Shown here piece by piece: positions 1-8,982 of a DNA stretch of 64,000 bases (position 1 is the first letter of the stretch; each line of letters starts with the position of its first letter). The DNA is from Sphingobium sp. EM0848 (lineage in GTDB: Bacteria > Pseudomonadota > Alphaproteobacteria > Sphingomonadales > Sphingomonadaceae), in the NCBI RefSeq assembly GCF_013375555.1, contig NZ_JABXWB010000005.1, forward strand, positions 372,001-436,000. The letters are read 5' to 3'. Made by a program: the position numbers and the translations under genes. The notes under the pieces are model-generated. The model was not told the origin of the DNA and ran no database searches. It was given only the letters and a program-made list of their open reading frames with translations.

Positions 1-1597
1 TCGTGGCCTCTTCATGCAGTTCGTAGGCAGCGTTGCGCGTAACTTCCAGCAGAGCCTCATAAGGGGTGACCCGCTCCTCCGGACCGAGGATGTCGTTCGA
101 CCGGGTCCGGCGTGTCACCGCCGACCAGATAAGCCGAATCATGTCGGGCGGAACCACCGGGGAATCGTTATGAATGGTCGGATGCAGCCCAAGATCGAAC
201 GCATCGCGCTGGGGCGAGATATGTTCGGCACGCGGCAATCCCAACGTCACCTCGCGGTGCCAATCGCCCCAGTAGAAAGTGTGCGCGGCGAAGAAGGACG
301 GCTCGATGTCCAGCGCCTTCATCTCTTTCAACTGGTCGACGCGCGCGGTCTGGGAATGGATCGCGATCGTGCGTTGCAACGGCTTGCCGCTAGCCTGCCC
401 TACTGCCCGGACGCTGTCGATCAACTGCTGGATTGCCGCGTCGCCGTTGACGTGGACGAAGACCTGCCAATCGTGATCTGCCGCCTTGCGCAACAGCCCC
501 TGCAGGACGTCGTCCGGAATCTGCCGATAGCCGCTATAGTCGTTCTCGCGCCCCGGAGGCACGATATGATAAGGATGGGTCAGCCACGCGGTGCGCCCCT
601 GCGGCGAGCCGTCGGCCAGGATCTTTACCCCCGCTGCGCGCAAATGCTGCGTGTATGTCCGCGCAAAGGGAACCTGGTCCAGCCCCGTCGGCCAGGCCTG
701 CATCAGCGGCAGGGCATGAATATCGAGAAAGAGCGCATTTCGCTTCGCAGCCGCCTGGAGCAGGGTCCATGTCTCAGGCAGGGAGGCGCCATCCTGCGCC
801 GTGGTCAAGCCGTTACTGGCATAGATTTCCTGCGCTTTTTTGAGCTGCTCTATTTGTTTTTCCAGAGTGGGGCGCGGGGTAACGGCATAAGCAACAAAGA
901 TAGCGCTTTCCTCGACCACCCCCGAGGCCGTCTTGCCGTCGGCTTCGCGCCGGATAACGCCGCCCGGCGGATCACGTTCGGGATGCAGCATCCCTGTCAG
1001 TTCCAGCGCCTTTGTGTTCATCGCCGCAAGGTGCCCCGAGACGTGGCCGAGTATGATGGGGCGGTCGGCGGAAACGGCATCCAGCTCCTGACGCGTCGGA
1101 TGGCGCCTTTCTGTAAGCTCGGCATCGTCGTAGCCCATGCCCATCAACCAGCCGTCCGGATGAGTCTGCGCATATTGGCGCAGGGCGCCCTGAAGACTCG
1201 CGATGTCCTTGACCGTGCCTACGGGGGGGGGCTGCAGCGCGGCAAGATCGGCCTGCTGCGCAAGGCCGGTGATATGGCCATGCGCATCGATGAAACCAGG
1301 TAGCAGGGTCTTGCCATGAAGGTCGACCACCTTGGTCGCACTTCCGCGCATACGCTGGATCTCAGCTTCGCTGCCCACCGCGATGATCTTGCCATTCCTC
1401 ACGGCCAGCGCCTGCGCGCGCGCATCGGGCGCCGTCATCGGGACAATATTTCCGTTCACAAACAGGATATCCGCTTTTCCCGCTGCAAGGGCCTGCAACG
1501 GCACCGTGGCTAGCAGGGTCGCCAGCGCCACGCTCACCGCGCTTCCGGCTATTGCAGCCCTTTGCTTCCTGCCAACTTTCAAGGGGATTGCAAACAT
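1..1597 (-). CDS. Exported amidohydrolase of the YtcJ type (3' end outside window)
   Basis: The frame stays open from an ATG at 1597 to base 1 without a stop, so about 532 codons are present and the C-terminus is missing. It starts with a signal peptide (basic residues, then a hydrophobic stretch ending in LQALAAG) after a GGGAGG ribosome site. The metal-binding motif GFIDAHGHI lies near residue 80; later motifs HVNGDA, TIAIHSQ and LHPTIHNDSP match the amidohydrolase-3 (YtcJ-like) family. These are zinc hydrolases of amide, carbamate or related bonds; the substrate cannot be read. A run of nine G (1223-1231) encodes three prolines and does not break the frame. It lies 52 bp downstream of the acyl-CoA synthetase and is probably cotranscribed. 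Confidence 0.88.
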   Translation of the reverse strand, partial: MFAIPLKVGRKQRAAIAGSAVSVALATLLATVPLQALAAGKADILFVNGNIVPMTAPDARAQALAVRNGKIIAVGSEAEIQRMRGSATKVVDLHGKTLLPGFIDAHGHITGLAQQADLAALQPPPVGTVKDIASLQGALRQYAQTHPDGWLMGMGYDDAELTERRHPTRQELDAVSADRPIILGHVSGHLAAMNTKALELTGMLHPERDPPGGVIRREADGKTASGVVEESAIFVAYAVTPRPTLEKQIEQLKKAQEIYASNGLTTAQDGASLPETWTLLQAAAKRNALFLDIHALPLMQAWPTGLDQVPFARTYTQHLRAAGVKILADGSPQGRTAWLTHPYHIVPPGRENDYSGYRQIPDDVLQGLLRKAADHDWQVFVHVNGDAAIQQLIDSVRAVGQASGKPLQRTIAIHSQTARVDQLKEMKALDIEPSFFAAHTFYWGDWHREVTLGLPRAEHISPQRDAFDLGLHPTIHNDSPVVPPDMIRLIWSAVTRRTRSNDILGPEERVTPYEALLEVTRNAAYELHEEAT

Positions 1598-1649
1598 CGT
1601 ATTCCTCCCTGGCATTCTCGATTCCGTGACTTTACGCTTCTTGTTTGCT

Positions 1650-3353
1650 TCACGCTTCACGCTTCACCGCGCTTACGGCGAGGGCCCGCCGATCAACCTT
1701 GTCCAGGGCATTGAGCGGCAGCGCATTCATGAACAATATGCCCCGCGGAACCTTGTAGCGGGCGATCTTCCCGGCGAAGTGTTCGATAAGCGTGGCTGCG
1801 TCCGTCGCCTGCCCCTTGCGCAAGACCACCGCCAGCAGCAGCACTTCGCCCAGCCGATCATCGGGAACGCCGAATGCCGCCGCCTGGTCGACCGCCGGAT
1901 GGGTCAGCGCCACGGCCTCGACCTCGGCACAGCCGATATTCTCTCCGCCGGAAATGACGATGTTCTTCTTCCGGTCGACGACATGGAGATAGCCATCGGC
2001 ATCGAGCCGTCCGAGATCGCCGGTCGCGACCCACCCGTCCTGCTTCGTGCGCGCGGTGTCTTCGGGCCGGTTGCAGTAACCGATCATTATCGTTGCCCCG
2101 GCGATGCAGATTTCGCCCACCTCGCCCGGCGGCACATCGACGCCCGCGTCATCCACGATGCGCACATCGACAATCGGGATCGGGCGGCCGGACGAGGTTG
2201 GCCGATCAAGCAGGTTCTGCCCGGCGATGCCGTTGACCGACCCCGTTTCCGTCTGTCCGTAGCCATTGCTGACCATCACCCCTGGAAAGGCCGTGGTCAG
2301 TTCGGAGAGGAGCTTCGGCGTGATTCCCTGCCCGCCGACCGACAGGAAACGCAGGTTAGACAAATCCCGCCCTTCGCGGGGTGCCTTGAGCAGATCCCAC
2401 AGCATCGCGGGCGAGCCGGAGAACCCGGCCAACCGTTCCTGTTCCAAAAGATCGATCACGTCGCCGACACGCCATTTGCTGATCATGACGATCTTGCCAC
2501 CGCGCCGCAGGCTGGGCAGCAGCACCCCGTTGAGGCCGGAGGAATGGAACAGCGGATAGACCAGCATCACGCTGGGCTGTACCGCCGGCTTGACCGTCAG
2601 GCTTTCCAACGGCGCCCCCGCCTGAATGGCCACATTGGCCATGCTGTAATCGATCCCCATGATCGTCGTCATCAGCGCGCGTTGGCTAAGCAAGATGCCT
2701 TTTGGGGCACCCGTGGTGCCGGTGGAGAAGATCACCACCGCCTCATCGCCCGGCCCCATCGCAGCGGCTTGGAACGACGCACCGGCGTGGCACACCAGCA
2801 CATCGTCGAAAGCTAAAGCGCCGGGCAGTGATGTCGCCTGTTCTCCGGCTGTCAGGATGACCAGCCGTTCCGCGCGCCATCCTTCCGCCACATGGACGGC
2901 GATGAAGGGCTCCGCGATCAGCGCCTTGGCCTGCGTATCCTCCAGCGCCAGCATCAGTTCCGTTGCCGATGCGCGATAGTTGACCAGAACTGCCGTTGCA
3001 CCAAGCGCGGAAACCGCAACGAAGGCAACGATCCATTCCGGCCGGTTGTGCATCGCGATCGCGACCCGATCCCCCTTGCCCAGCCCGGCTTCGGCCAGCG
3101 CCGCCTTCAAGGCTGCCGCTTTGGTGAAAAGCTCGCTGTAGGTGAGCGTGCCGGTCGGCCCGCTGAGGCACAGGGCATCGGTGTACGCCATGGCTTCCGC
3201 ATAGACATCCGCGATCGCGCGCGGGCCATGCCGGAACACCCGACACAGGCGCCCTTCGACCAACTCCTCGATCAGTTCGAACGGGGCCCCGGGTGCTGTC
3301 AGTGGATTGGTAGCGAGCAATCCGGAACACGCTACGGACTGGGTATGGGACAT
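1650..3353 (-). CDS. AMP-dependent acyl-CoA synthetase
   Basis: A 567-residue class I adenylate-forming enzyme that activates a carboxylic acid to its CoA thioester through an acyl-AMP. Visible motifs in order: phosphate-binding loop STGTTGAPKGI near residue 210, NGYGQTET near 365, the hinge region VVDRKKNIVISGGENI near 460 and the C-terminal catalytic lysine segment LNALDKVDRRAL near 550. Length is normal for the family. The ATG at 3353 follows an AAGGA site. Substrate is unknown. It is first in a leftward operon with the exported amidohydrolase and diverges from the AraC gene, which suggests hydrolysis of an amide or ester outside the cytoplasm followed by CoA activation (inference). Confidence 0.9.
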   Translation of the reverse strand: MSHTQSVACSGLLATNPLTAPGAPFELIEELVEGRLCRVFRHGPRAIADVYAEAMAYTDALCLSGPTGTLTYSELFTKAAALKAALAEAGLGKGDRVAIAMHNRPEWIVAFVAVSALGATAVLVNYRASATELMLALEDTQAKALIAEPFIAVHVAEGWRAERLVILTAGEQATSLPGALAFDDVLVCHAGASFQAAAMGPGDEAVVIFSTGTTGAPKGILLSQRALMTTIMGIDYSMANVAIQAGAPLESLTVKPAVQPSVMLVYPLFHSSGLNGVLLPSLRRGGKIVMISKWRVGDVIDLLEQERLAGFSGSPAMLWDLLKAPREGRDLSNLRFLSVGGQGITPKLLSELTTAFPGVMVSNGYGQTETGSVNGIAGQNLLDRPTSSGRPIPIVDVRIVDDAGVDVPPGEVGEICIAGATIMIGYCNRPEDTARTKQDGWVATGDLGRLDADGYLHVVDRKKNIVISGGENIGCAEVEAVALTHPAVDQAAAFGVPDDRLGEVLLLAVVLRKGQATDAATLIEHFAGKIARYKVPRGILFMNALPLNALDKVDRRALAVSAVKREA

Positions 3354-3575
3354 CTACTTATCCTTAAGCAAGCTGCGGGATACAGGAAAAAATACGAGCG
3401 TCCCGAGAGGCCCCTAATCTCGGAAATTCGGATCCAGGCAAGGGCAAAGAACCTTTCAAAAATAACGATGCATCCAAAAACTAACATTTTCCGATATGAG
3501 ACGAGCTTTTAGAATCAGGACCAATTCGTTAACTCTGTGGGCACAGACGGAAGGTTCTGTCGGAGAGGTGCATCG

Positions 3576-4451
3576 ATGATTGAACAGACGCTCGTGGGGC
3601 CTAAGCGCACCTATGAACTCGATGCGAATTTCGTACTTCCCGGTATTGATGTGCAAATACGCACCTATCATCGTGAGGCACCTACCCACACTGGTATAGT
3701 ATGCTCCCGTCACCTACTCTCCGTCAGCCTTAGCGGGCGGCCCCGTAGCTCCATCGGACGCTATATCCCGGATCGGCGAGAAACTGAGCCTTTGCATTTG
3801 GGGAATATCATATTCGTTCCGGGCGGCGTACCGGTAGTTGGCTACGGACCAGGTGGCGTTGAGCAGAGTCTATCGTGCCGGTTTGACTTTGGCGCCTTCC
3901 CGGAATTGGCCCAATTCGAACGAGACATATCAGAGGATTGGCTGCGAGCCTGTGGAGATATTCGCGCGCCGCAAATGAAAGAAATGATGCGGCGTCTTGC
4001 ATTTGAATTACGGTCGCCTGGCTTCGCGCGTGAAACTATAATCGATCTACTTGTTCGCGCAGCGATCGTCGACGTCGTGCGCTGCACCCGGCAACCTGAA
4101 GAAAAGAAAAGACATTATTCGGGTGGACTTTCACCGATGCAATTGCGGCGATTGACCGACTATATCACCAATTCCCTCGAACGCAGCCCAACGATTCCAG
4201 AATTGGCACGGGCCTGCGATGTCAGCGCGGGACATCTGATGCGCAGCTTCCGCCAATCAACCGGTGAAACGATCCACGCCCATGTCCAGCGGATCCGTAT
4301 TGAAAGAGCCAAACTCCTGTTGAAGGAGAAACGGTCGGTCAAGGAAACGGCTTATCTGCTTGGCTTTGCTACCCCAAGCGGTTTTGCGGTAGCCTTCAAG
4401 CGATTACATGGACAAACACCTTCCGAATTTCGCCGTAGCGCATCGTGCTGA
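3576..4451 (+). CDS. AraC family transcriptional regulator
   Basis: A 291-residue regulator. The C-terminal 100 residues hold two helix-turn-helix units typical of AraC/XylS proteins (IPELARACDVSAGHLMRSF, then the IRIERAKLLL helix and SVKETAYLLGFATPSGFAVAF). The N-terminal part is a sensor domain I cannot assign. The ATG at 3576 is preferred over a GTG at 3537 because a GGAGAGG ribosome site lies seven bases before it. Divergent from the acyl-CoA synthetase across 222 bp, so it probably controls that operon. Downstream lies a transposon scar, so right-hand partners may be lost. Confidence 0.88.
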   Translation: MIEQTLVGPKRTYELDANFVLPGIDVQIRTYHREAPTHTGIVCSRHLLSVSLSGRPRSSIGRYIPDRRETEPLHLGNIIFVPGGVPVVGYGPGGVEQSLSCRFDFGAFPELAQFERDISEDWLRACGDIRAPQMKEMMRRLAFELRSPGFARETIIDLLVRAAIVDVVRCTRQPEEKKRHYSGGLSPMQLRRLTDYITNSLERSPTIPELARACDVSAGHLMRSFRQSTGETIHAHVQRIRIERAKLLLKEKRSVKETAYLLGFATPSGFAVAFKRLHGQTPSEFRRSASC

Positions 4452-4477
4452 GGTGCGGCCGAAGATAGCGGCGGCAG

Positions 4478-4642
4478 ATGGAGCAGGCGACCCAAGGCTT
4501 TGCTGAGGTGCAGGTGCTGCCTGGTCCGATAGCGATGATCGGACCGGCAATCATCGTTGAGTTCGAGCGGGCGATCGCGCGCATTCCCGCCGGCGCTTCG
4601 CCAGGGCTGGTGTCGGCAATGCTGCGGTCGATCAAGCCTGGT
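4478..4642 (+). pseudogene. IS66 TnpA C-terminal remnant
   Basis: The in-frame peptide (FAEVQV, then IIVEFERAIARIPAGASPGL, then SAMLRSIKP) resembles the C-terminus of the IS66 accessory protein TnpA, which ends with a beta-hairpin and a valine/leucine-rich helix. The helix-turn-helix part is missing, and no TnpB or TnpC follows: the reading frame runs straight into a tautomerase fragment. Identification is from pattern memory only. Confidence 0.5.
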
Positions 4643-4672
4643 CCCTGTTTCCTCTGGTGTTCGGATGGGCCC

Positions 4673-4831
4673 GTGCCACATGTGATCGTGAAACTTTGGT
4701 CGGGGAAGAGCGAGACGCAAAAGCGCGAGCTGACCGATGCTATAGTCAGCGCGACCCGCCGCGTGTTGGGCTATAGCGAAGATGCGGTTTCGGTTGCCTT
4801 TGAGGAAGTGCCGCCTGGCGCTTGGACCGCC
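4673..4831 (+). pseudogene. 4-oxalocrotonate tautomerase-like gene, 3' truncated
   Basis: A GTG codon followed by CCA would give an N-terminal proline after methionine removal, which is the catalytic base of the tautomerase superfamily. The peptide continues PHVIVKLWSGKSETQKRELT and SVAFEEVPPGAWT, matching a tautomerase subunit of about 70 residues up to roughly 15 residues from its end. The frame then continues into antisense IS481 sequence. It is fused in frame to the upstream IS66 remnant, so a chimaeric protein is conceivable. Most likely a decaying fragment. Confidence 0.6.
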
Positions 4832-4977
4832 TGCTCGCCGCGTCTGCGCCACTTGCGGACTGCCTCGTCGCTGATGCCATAGCGCTTGGCCACGACACTG
4901 GCGGGCTCGGTAGAACGGGCAATTTCCGCCCGCACAGCAGGCGTGGTCCGGGCCTGGGGATGTATCTGCACCATCAC
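4832..4977 (-). mobile_element. IS481-type transposase N-terminal remnant
   Basis: On the minus strand an ATG at 4977 opens MVQIHPQARTTPAVRAEIAR followed by VVAKRYGISDEAVRKWRRRG, the N-terminal helix-turn-helix of IS481-family transposases. After about 47 residues it enters the tautomerase fragment in antisense. The DDE catalytic domain is absent, so this piece cannot transpose. Confidence 0.7.
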
Positions 4978-5719
4978 GAAACCTCATCAGCAAGAGCGGC
5001 AAAGCGCCACGCGTGATCCGCGATGGCGCTACTTACCAAGTCCCAATGATGTCTCGCAACCAGACAGCTAAGGCCAGACTGGAAAGCAGCCGGCTTTGAT
5101 CCCGTTATCGCCGATCTCCCGGCTTTGCGCTGGAAGGCACTCAATCTCGAGCGTTTACAACGGAACAATCGACCAAATTCGCCGGCCAATTGCGGACGCT
5201 CGAAGACTGTCTCTGGCTCGACTCGACCGGAGCGGAAGTCGTTCCTACCACATAACATAGCCGCCAATCTGGAGGCGCCAATCAGCCATGTTATCGCTGA
5301 TGGCAGAGGCCGTGGGCGGAAGCAGATACGCCCTCGAGCGATCGACTGCCAGAAGCGGCAATGGTGCTCACGCTGCCAAGCAGGGGGCGGCCGGGTGAAC
5401 GTAGCCTCTCTCGGGTACAGCGTTCTGATACTCGACGGCCTGCCATGTTCACGACCTCCAATCTCTCGGTGTTGCGACGACCGGTTGAATCCGCCCTATA
5501 GGCGCCGATCTCAACTCCGCGCTTCAGGTGAATAGGAAATAGAATCAATATAGTATGCACTCTTTGGTGGGATTCCACTTCGATGTCGGCCCACACGCTT
5601 CACCGATGGTCAAGAGAAAATCCGTGACCGTTAGCGGCCACTCTCACCCATTCCTCCACAGCGGCTAATCATTTCTTAAGTATGTTGACCTAGGCAGTCC
5701 TCTTCAAGACGAGGAAAAG
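4978..5719. other. Intergenic stretch without recognisable gene
   Basis: About 740 bp between the IS481 remnant and the HlyD-type gene. Several open frames of 80-136 codons exist on both strands, but none shows a domain, ribosome site or residue composition I can recognise. It probably contains further decayed insertion-sequence material on the left and the promoter of the 5720 gene on the right. Confidence 0.5.
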
Positions 5720-6943
5720 ATGAGCGTCGAAGTCAAGCTTCCACCTGAGGACATGGCGGAGTTCCGGCTGTCGCAACAGCCGAAGACAAAGCGCCTCTCT
5801 CTCCCGCGCCGCGTACTTGTCGGCGGCTTGCTGTCGGTGATGGCGCTTGCGGTGTTGATACGCAGCTTTATTTTCACAACAGGCTACAACACGACATTAG
5901 TCGCGGACATGGGCGTCGTCAGGGCGCCGGTCTCGGGTATTGTCGATCAGTTGAGCGCCGATGTCGGTGATCGTGTCACGCATGACCAGTTGCTGGGATC
6001 ATTCGCTGTCCCTGTAGGACTGTCATCGGCCGTGCAAGCCGGATCGGAAGATATCGACCAGTTGAAGGCTAAGCTGGTGAGTATCGACGCCCGGACCGCA
6101 GCGATCAATGAAGATACTGCCCGCATTCGAAGGGAATCCGGCCTCTACCGTTCGCAAAAATCGTTGCAATTGCGCAGCGTCAGTATGGAGGCGTCGGCTG
6201 AGCTTGCCGCCACGCAGGCACGCCTCGATTTTTCGCAGGGGCAATTGGCGCGGACTCATGCGCTTGCCAAGCAGGGGTTCATCAGCACGGCTGGCCTGCA
6301 AAGGGCGGAACAGGATCAACGCGCCGCGCTGGCGGATCGCGACGCAGCCTTGGCCCGTCAACGCACGGATAGCCTGGAAGCTCATGCTGCCGGTCAAGGT
6401 CTGTTTCTCAACAATGGATATAGCGACGTCCAATATTCCACGCAGCGCCTGAGCGATCTCAATCTGGCCCTGAGCCAGCTACGCGGCGAAAAGGACATTC
6501 TGACTGCGACCCTTGCCAATGCGGAGCGGCTGACCGGCCACAACAAGAACAGCGCGACAAGGCGCCTGCAATTGCCGCTTCAGGCCAGCGTCAATGGCCG
6601 CGTCTGGGCCAAGGTCGCGGCGGCTGGGGAATCCGTGCGGGAGGGAGATCCCATCTACATGCTCGCTGATTGCTCCTCCTTCTTCGCCTATTTCACGGTC
6701 GGCCGCAGCACGTACAGCAAGCTCAACATTGGCGCCCCCGTGCAGTTCATCGCATTTTCCAATGGTGATCGTTGGCCTGGCACCATCGTTAACATGGGCG
6801 TCAGCAATCCGTCACAACTCAGGGTCACCAGCCAGATTTCCGAGCCTGCGCAGGGCGAATATCTGATTGGGGCCCGGATCACGCTCGATGCAAAGGACCA
6901 GAAGCGGTGCCCGGTGGGCACGGCGGGCCGGGTGGTTCTGTAG
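5720..6943 (+). CDS. HlyD-type membrane fusion protein of polysaccharide synthase
   Basis: A 407-residue protein with a short cytoplasmic N-terminus, one membrane segment (about residues 31-50), a biotinyl-lipoyl-like half (VRAPVSGIVDQLSADVGDRV near 75), a long alpha-helical hairpin (residues 110-260) and the second lipoyl half (LPLQASVNGRVWAKVAAAGE near 290). This is the layout of HlyD/EmrA adaptors. The ATG follows an AGACGAGGAAAAG ribosome site. The glycosyltransferase starts six bases after the stop, so the two are translated as a unit. By analogy with Alg44 it may join the inner-membrane synthase to the periplasm (inference). Confidence 0.85.
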   Translation: MSVEVKLPPEDMAEFRLSQQPKTKRLSLPRRVLVGGLLSVMALAVLIRSFIFTTGYNTTLVADMGVVRAPVSGIVDQLSADVGDRVTHDQLLGSFAVPVGLSSAVQAGSEDIDQLKAKLVSIDARTAAINEDTARIRRESGLYRSQKSLQLRSVSMEASAELAATQARLDFSQGQLARTHALAKQGFISTAGLQRAEQDQRAALADRDAALARQRTDSLEAHAAGQGLFLNNGYSDVQYSTQRLSDLNLALSQLRGEKDILTATLANAERLTGHNKNSATRRLQLPLQASVNGRVWAKVAAAGESVREGDPIYMLADCSSFFAYFTVGRSTYSKLNIGAPVQFIAFSNGDRWPGTIVNMGVSNPSQLRVTSQISEPAQGEYLIGARITLDAKDQKRCPVGTAGRVVL

Positions 6944-6949
6944 CGCGCC

Positions 6950-8896
6950 ATGAATGCGGTCGAGATTCCGCCTTATTTCTGGGGTTTGGCGACCCTCGCG
7001 CTCTGCCTGCTCGTCTTCCCTCTGCTCCACCCGACAAACCGTCTGCACCGGCTGATCGTCAGTGGGGCCGCGATCCTGTCGATTCTGGTTTATATGGGAT
7101 GGCGTCTGGTCGCGACGCTCGATCTGACAACCCCAGTCGCCGCCCTTCTGTCCATCGGCTTCTTCATGCTGGAAGTCTGTTCCACCCTGGGCGGGATGCT
7201 GGTGCTGTTCGTTCTGACACGCCGGGGAAACCGGTCGCAGGATGTCGCCCGGAACATCCGCTGGCTTCGCACGACCCAGCCTACCGCCGCCATCTTCATC
7301 TGCACCTATAATGAAGAAGTCGGTATTCTAGAGCGCACCCTCACCGGTGCGCTGAACCAAAGCTACCCGGCAAAAGTCTATATGCTGGATGACGGCCACC
7401 GCCCGGAAGTAGAGGCGCTTTGCCGGCGCCGTGGCGTGGAATGGCTCACCCGAACCGACAACAGGCATGCCAAGGCAGGGAATATGAATGCCGGCATCGC
7501 AACGCTCGCAGCGCGCGGCGAAATGCCGGACTTCGTCGCCATTCTCGATGCCGACTTCGTGCCCCTGCCGAATTTCATGAAGCGCTCCATCGCCTTGTTC
7601 AAGGATGCTGCCGTGGGCGTGGTCCAGACCCCGCAGCATTTCTTCAACCCCGATCCGCTGCAACATCGGATCAAGGGACATCTCGACCTGCCGGATGAGC
7701 AGCGCTTTTTCTTCGACACTTTGCTCCCAGCCAAGGATGGCTGGAACACCGCCTTTTCCTGCGGCACATCGTCGGTCGTACGCACAAGCGCCCTGACGCA
7801 GATCGGCGGCTTCCCGACCGACAGCATTACCGAGGACATGCTGCTGTCGATCCGCATGAAAGAGCACGGCTTCTTCACCGCCTATCTCAATGAAAAGCTG
7901 AGCCTGGGCCTCGCCCCGGAGGGGATTGGCGAATATTGCACCCAGCGTATTCGCTGGTGCGTGGGTGCGATGCAGATCGTCCGCAGCGCTGACGGGCTGT
8001 TTTCCCGCAGACCGCTGAGCTGGATCGATCGGATGAGCCTGGCGGAGACATTGCTTTATTGGGTAGGTAGCTTTCCCTTTCGTCTCGCCTGCCTGCTGGT
8101 GCCGATCCTTTATTGGACGACGGGCCTCACCATCATGGACGCACCCATGGACCAGCTTGCAGCGTTCCTGCTACCGCGCATCCTGGTGGAAGCCTTCGCC
8201 ATCAGCTGGTATTCCAATGGGCGCATCATGCCTTTGCTGACCGACACGTCTCAACTGTTGATCGCCCCGGAGATCGTCGCAGCGTCACTGCACACGCTTC
8301 TGTTCCCCGGCGAGCGGCCCTTCAAGGTGACCAACAAGGGCGGGGACCGTTCGCACACAGTCATCCACTGGAAGTTGTTGTCGCGTTTCGCCATTGTACT
8401 GCTTTTCACGGCAATGGGAATGCTCGTGAGCTATTGCTCGCCGCTGGCACCCACATTCTTCTCGGACCAGAAGGGCGTTGTCGCCTTCTGGAGCATGTAT
8501 AATGTCCTGGTCTGCATAATGGCGATGATCGTGTGCGTCGAAACGCCGCGCAGGGCCGATGAGCGCGCGCCGATCGGCGGGACGGCTGTCTTCAGCGCCG
8601 CCGATTCCGAGACTGTCGTGCAGTTGCTCGACATTTCATCGAGCGGCGTGGCTTTCGCCAATGAAGGCGGCTGGAAGGTCGGAGACAGAGGGACGATCTC
8701 CATCAAGGAATTGGGTGAGATGCCGGCATCGATTGCGCGGATCACCGATAACGTGGTGGGAGCAAAGATATTGCTTTCCCCACAACAGCAAACCGCCCTG
8801 ACGCATTTTCAATTCGCCGGCGAGAGAATGCGCACGCCGGATGTGTCGACGCTGGGCAGCTTCATAGCCTTGATAAGAGGGCTCGCCTTGAGTTGA
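6950..8896 (+). CDS. BcsA-like glycosyltransferase with C-terminal PilZ domain
   Basis: A 648-residue membrane family 2 glycosyltransferase. N-terminal membrane segments (residues 5-95) precede the catalytic domain with D147-D148-G149, D200-A-D202, T294-E295-D296 and Q332-R-I-R-W336, the full set used by processive synthases. Further membrane segments follow (about 365-530). The C-terminus is a PilZ domain with RxxxR (R535 to R539) and DISSSG (561-566), the two motifs that bind cyclic di-GMP. It therefore probably polymerises a beta-linked glycan under c-di-GMP control. No BcsB, BcsC or cellulase gene is beside it, so calling it cellulose synthase is not justified; the polymer is unknown. Confidence 0.88.
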   Translation: MNAVEIPPYFWGLATLALCLLVFPLLHPTNRLHRLIVSGAAILSILVYMGWRLVATLDLTTPVAALLSIGFFMLEVCSTLGGMLVLFVLTRRGNRSQDVARNIRWLRTTQPTAAIFICTYNEEVGILERTLTGALNQSYPAKVYMLDDGHRPEVEALCRRRGVEWLTRTDNRHAKAGNMNAGIATLAARGEMPDFVAILDADFVPLPNFMKRSIALFKDAAVGVVQTPQHFFNPDPLQHRIKGHLDLPDEQRFFFDTLLPAKDGWNTAFSCGTSSVVRTSALTQIGGFPTDSITEDMLLSIRMKEHGFFTAYLNEKLSLGLAPEGIGEYCTQRIRWCVGAMQIVRSADGLFSRRPLSWIDRMSLAETLLYWVGSFPFRLACLLVPILYWTTGLTIMDAPMDQLAAFLLPRILVEAFAISWYSNGRIMPLLTDTSQLLIAPEIVAASLHTLLFPGERPFKVTNKGGDRSHTVIHWKLLSRFAIVLLFTAMGMLVSYCSPLAPTFFSDQKGVVAFWSMYNVLVCIMAMIVCVETPRRADERAPIGGTAVFSAADSETVVQLLDISSSGVAFANEGGWKVGDRGTISIKELGEMPASIARITDNVVGAKILLSPQQQTALTHFQFAGERMRTPDVSTLGSFIALIRGLALS

Positions 8897-8982
8897 GCGG
8901 GAGCCGGACTTCATCCCTGTCGTCAATCCCGAAGATCCAGCAGTCGCGTAGCAAGGAAGAGCTTCTCGCCCGGTCCGCACCC

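Noticed and set aside
1223..1231. Run of nine G as a possible frameshift site
   Set aside because: The amidohydrolase reads correctly in family terms on both sides, with the run encoding three prolines.
14..1303. Plus-strand open frame of 429 codons
   Set aside because: It is antisense to the exported amidohydrolase, whose minus-strand frame has family motifs, a signal peptide and a ribosome site; the plus frame is rich in Arg, Gln and His as GC-rich shadows are.
1636..1670. Short tandem CACGCTT repeats as a CRISPR or iteron
   Set aside because: Only two or three 7-bp units, partly coding for the end of the acyl-CoA synthetase; no spacer structure. No CRISPR array was seen anywhere.
6950..8896. 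Naming the glycosyltransferase cellulose synthase (bcsA)
   Set aside because: Catalytic motifs are shared by several polymer synthases and no bcsB, bcsC or bcsZ is adjacent.
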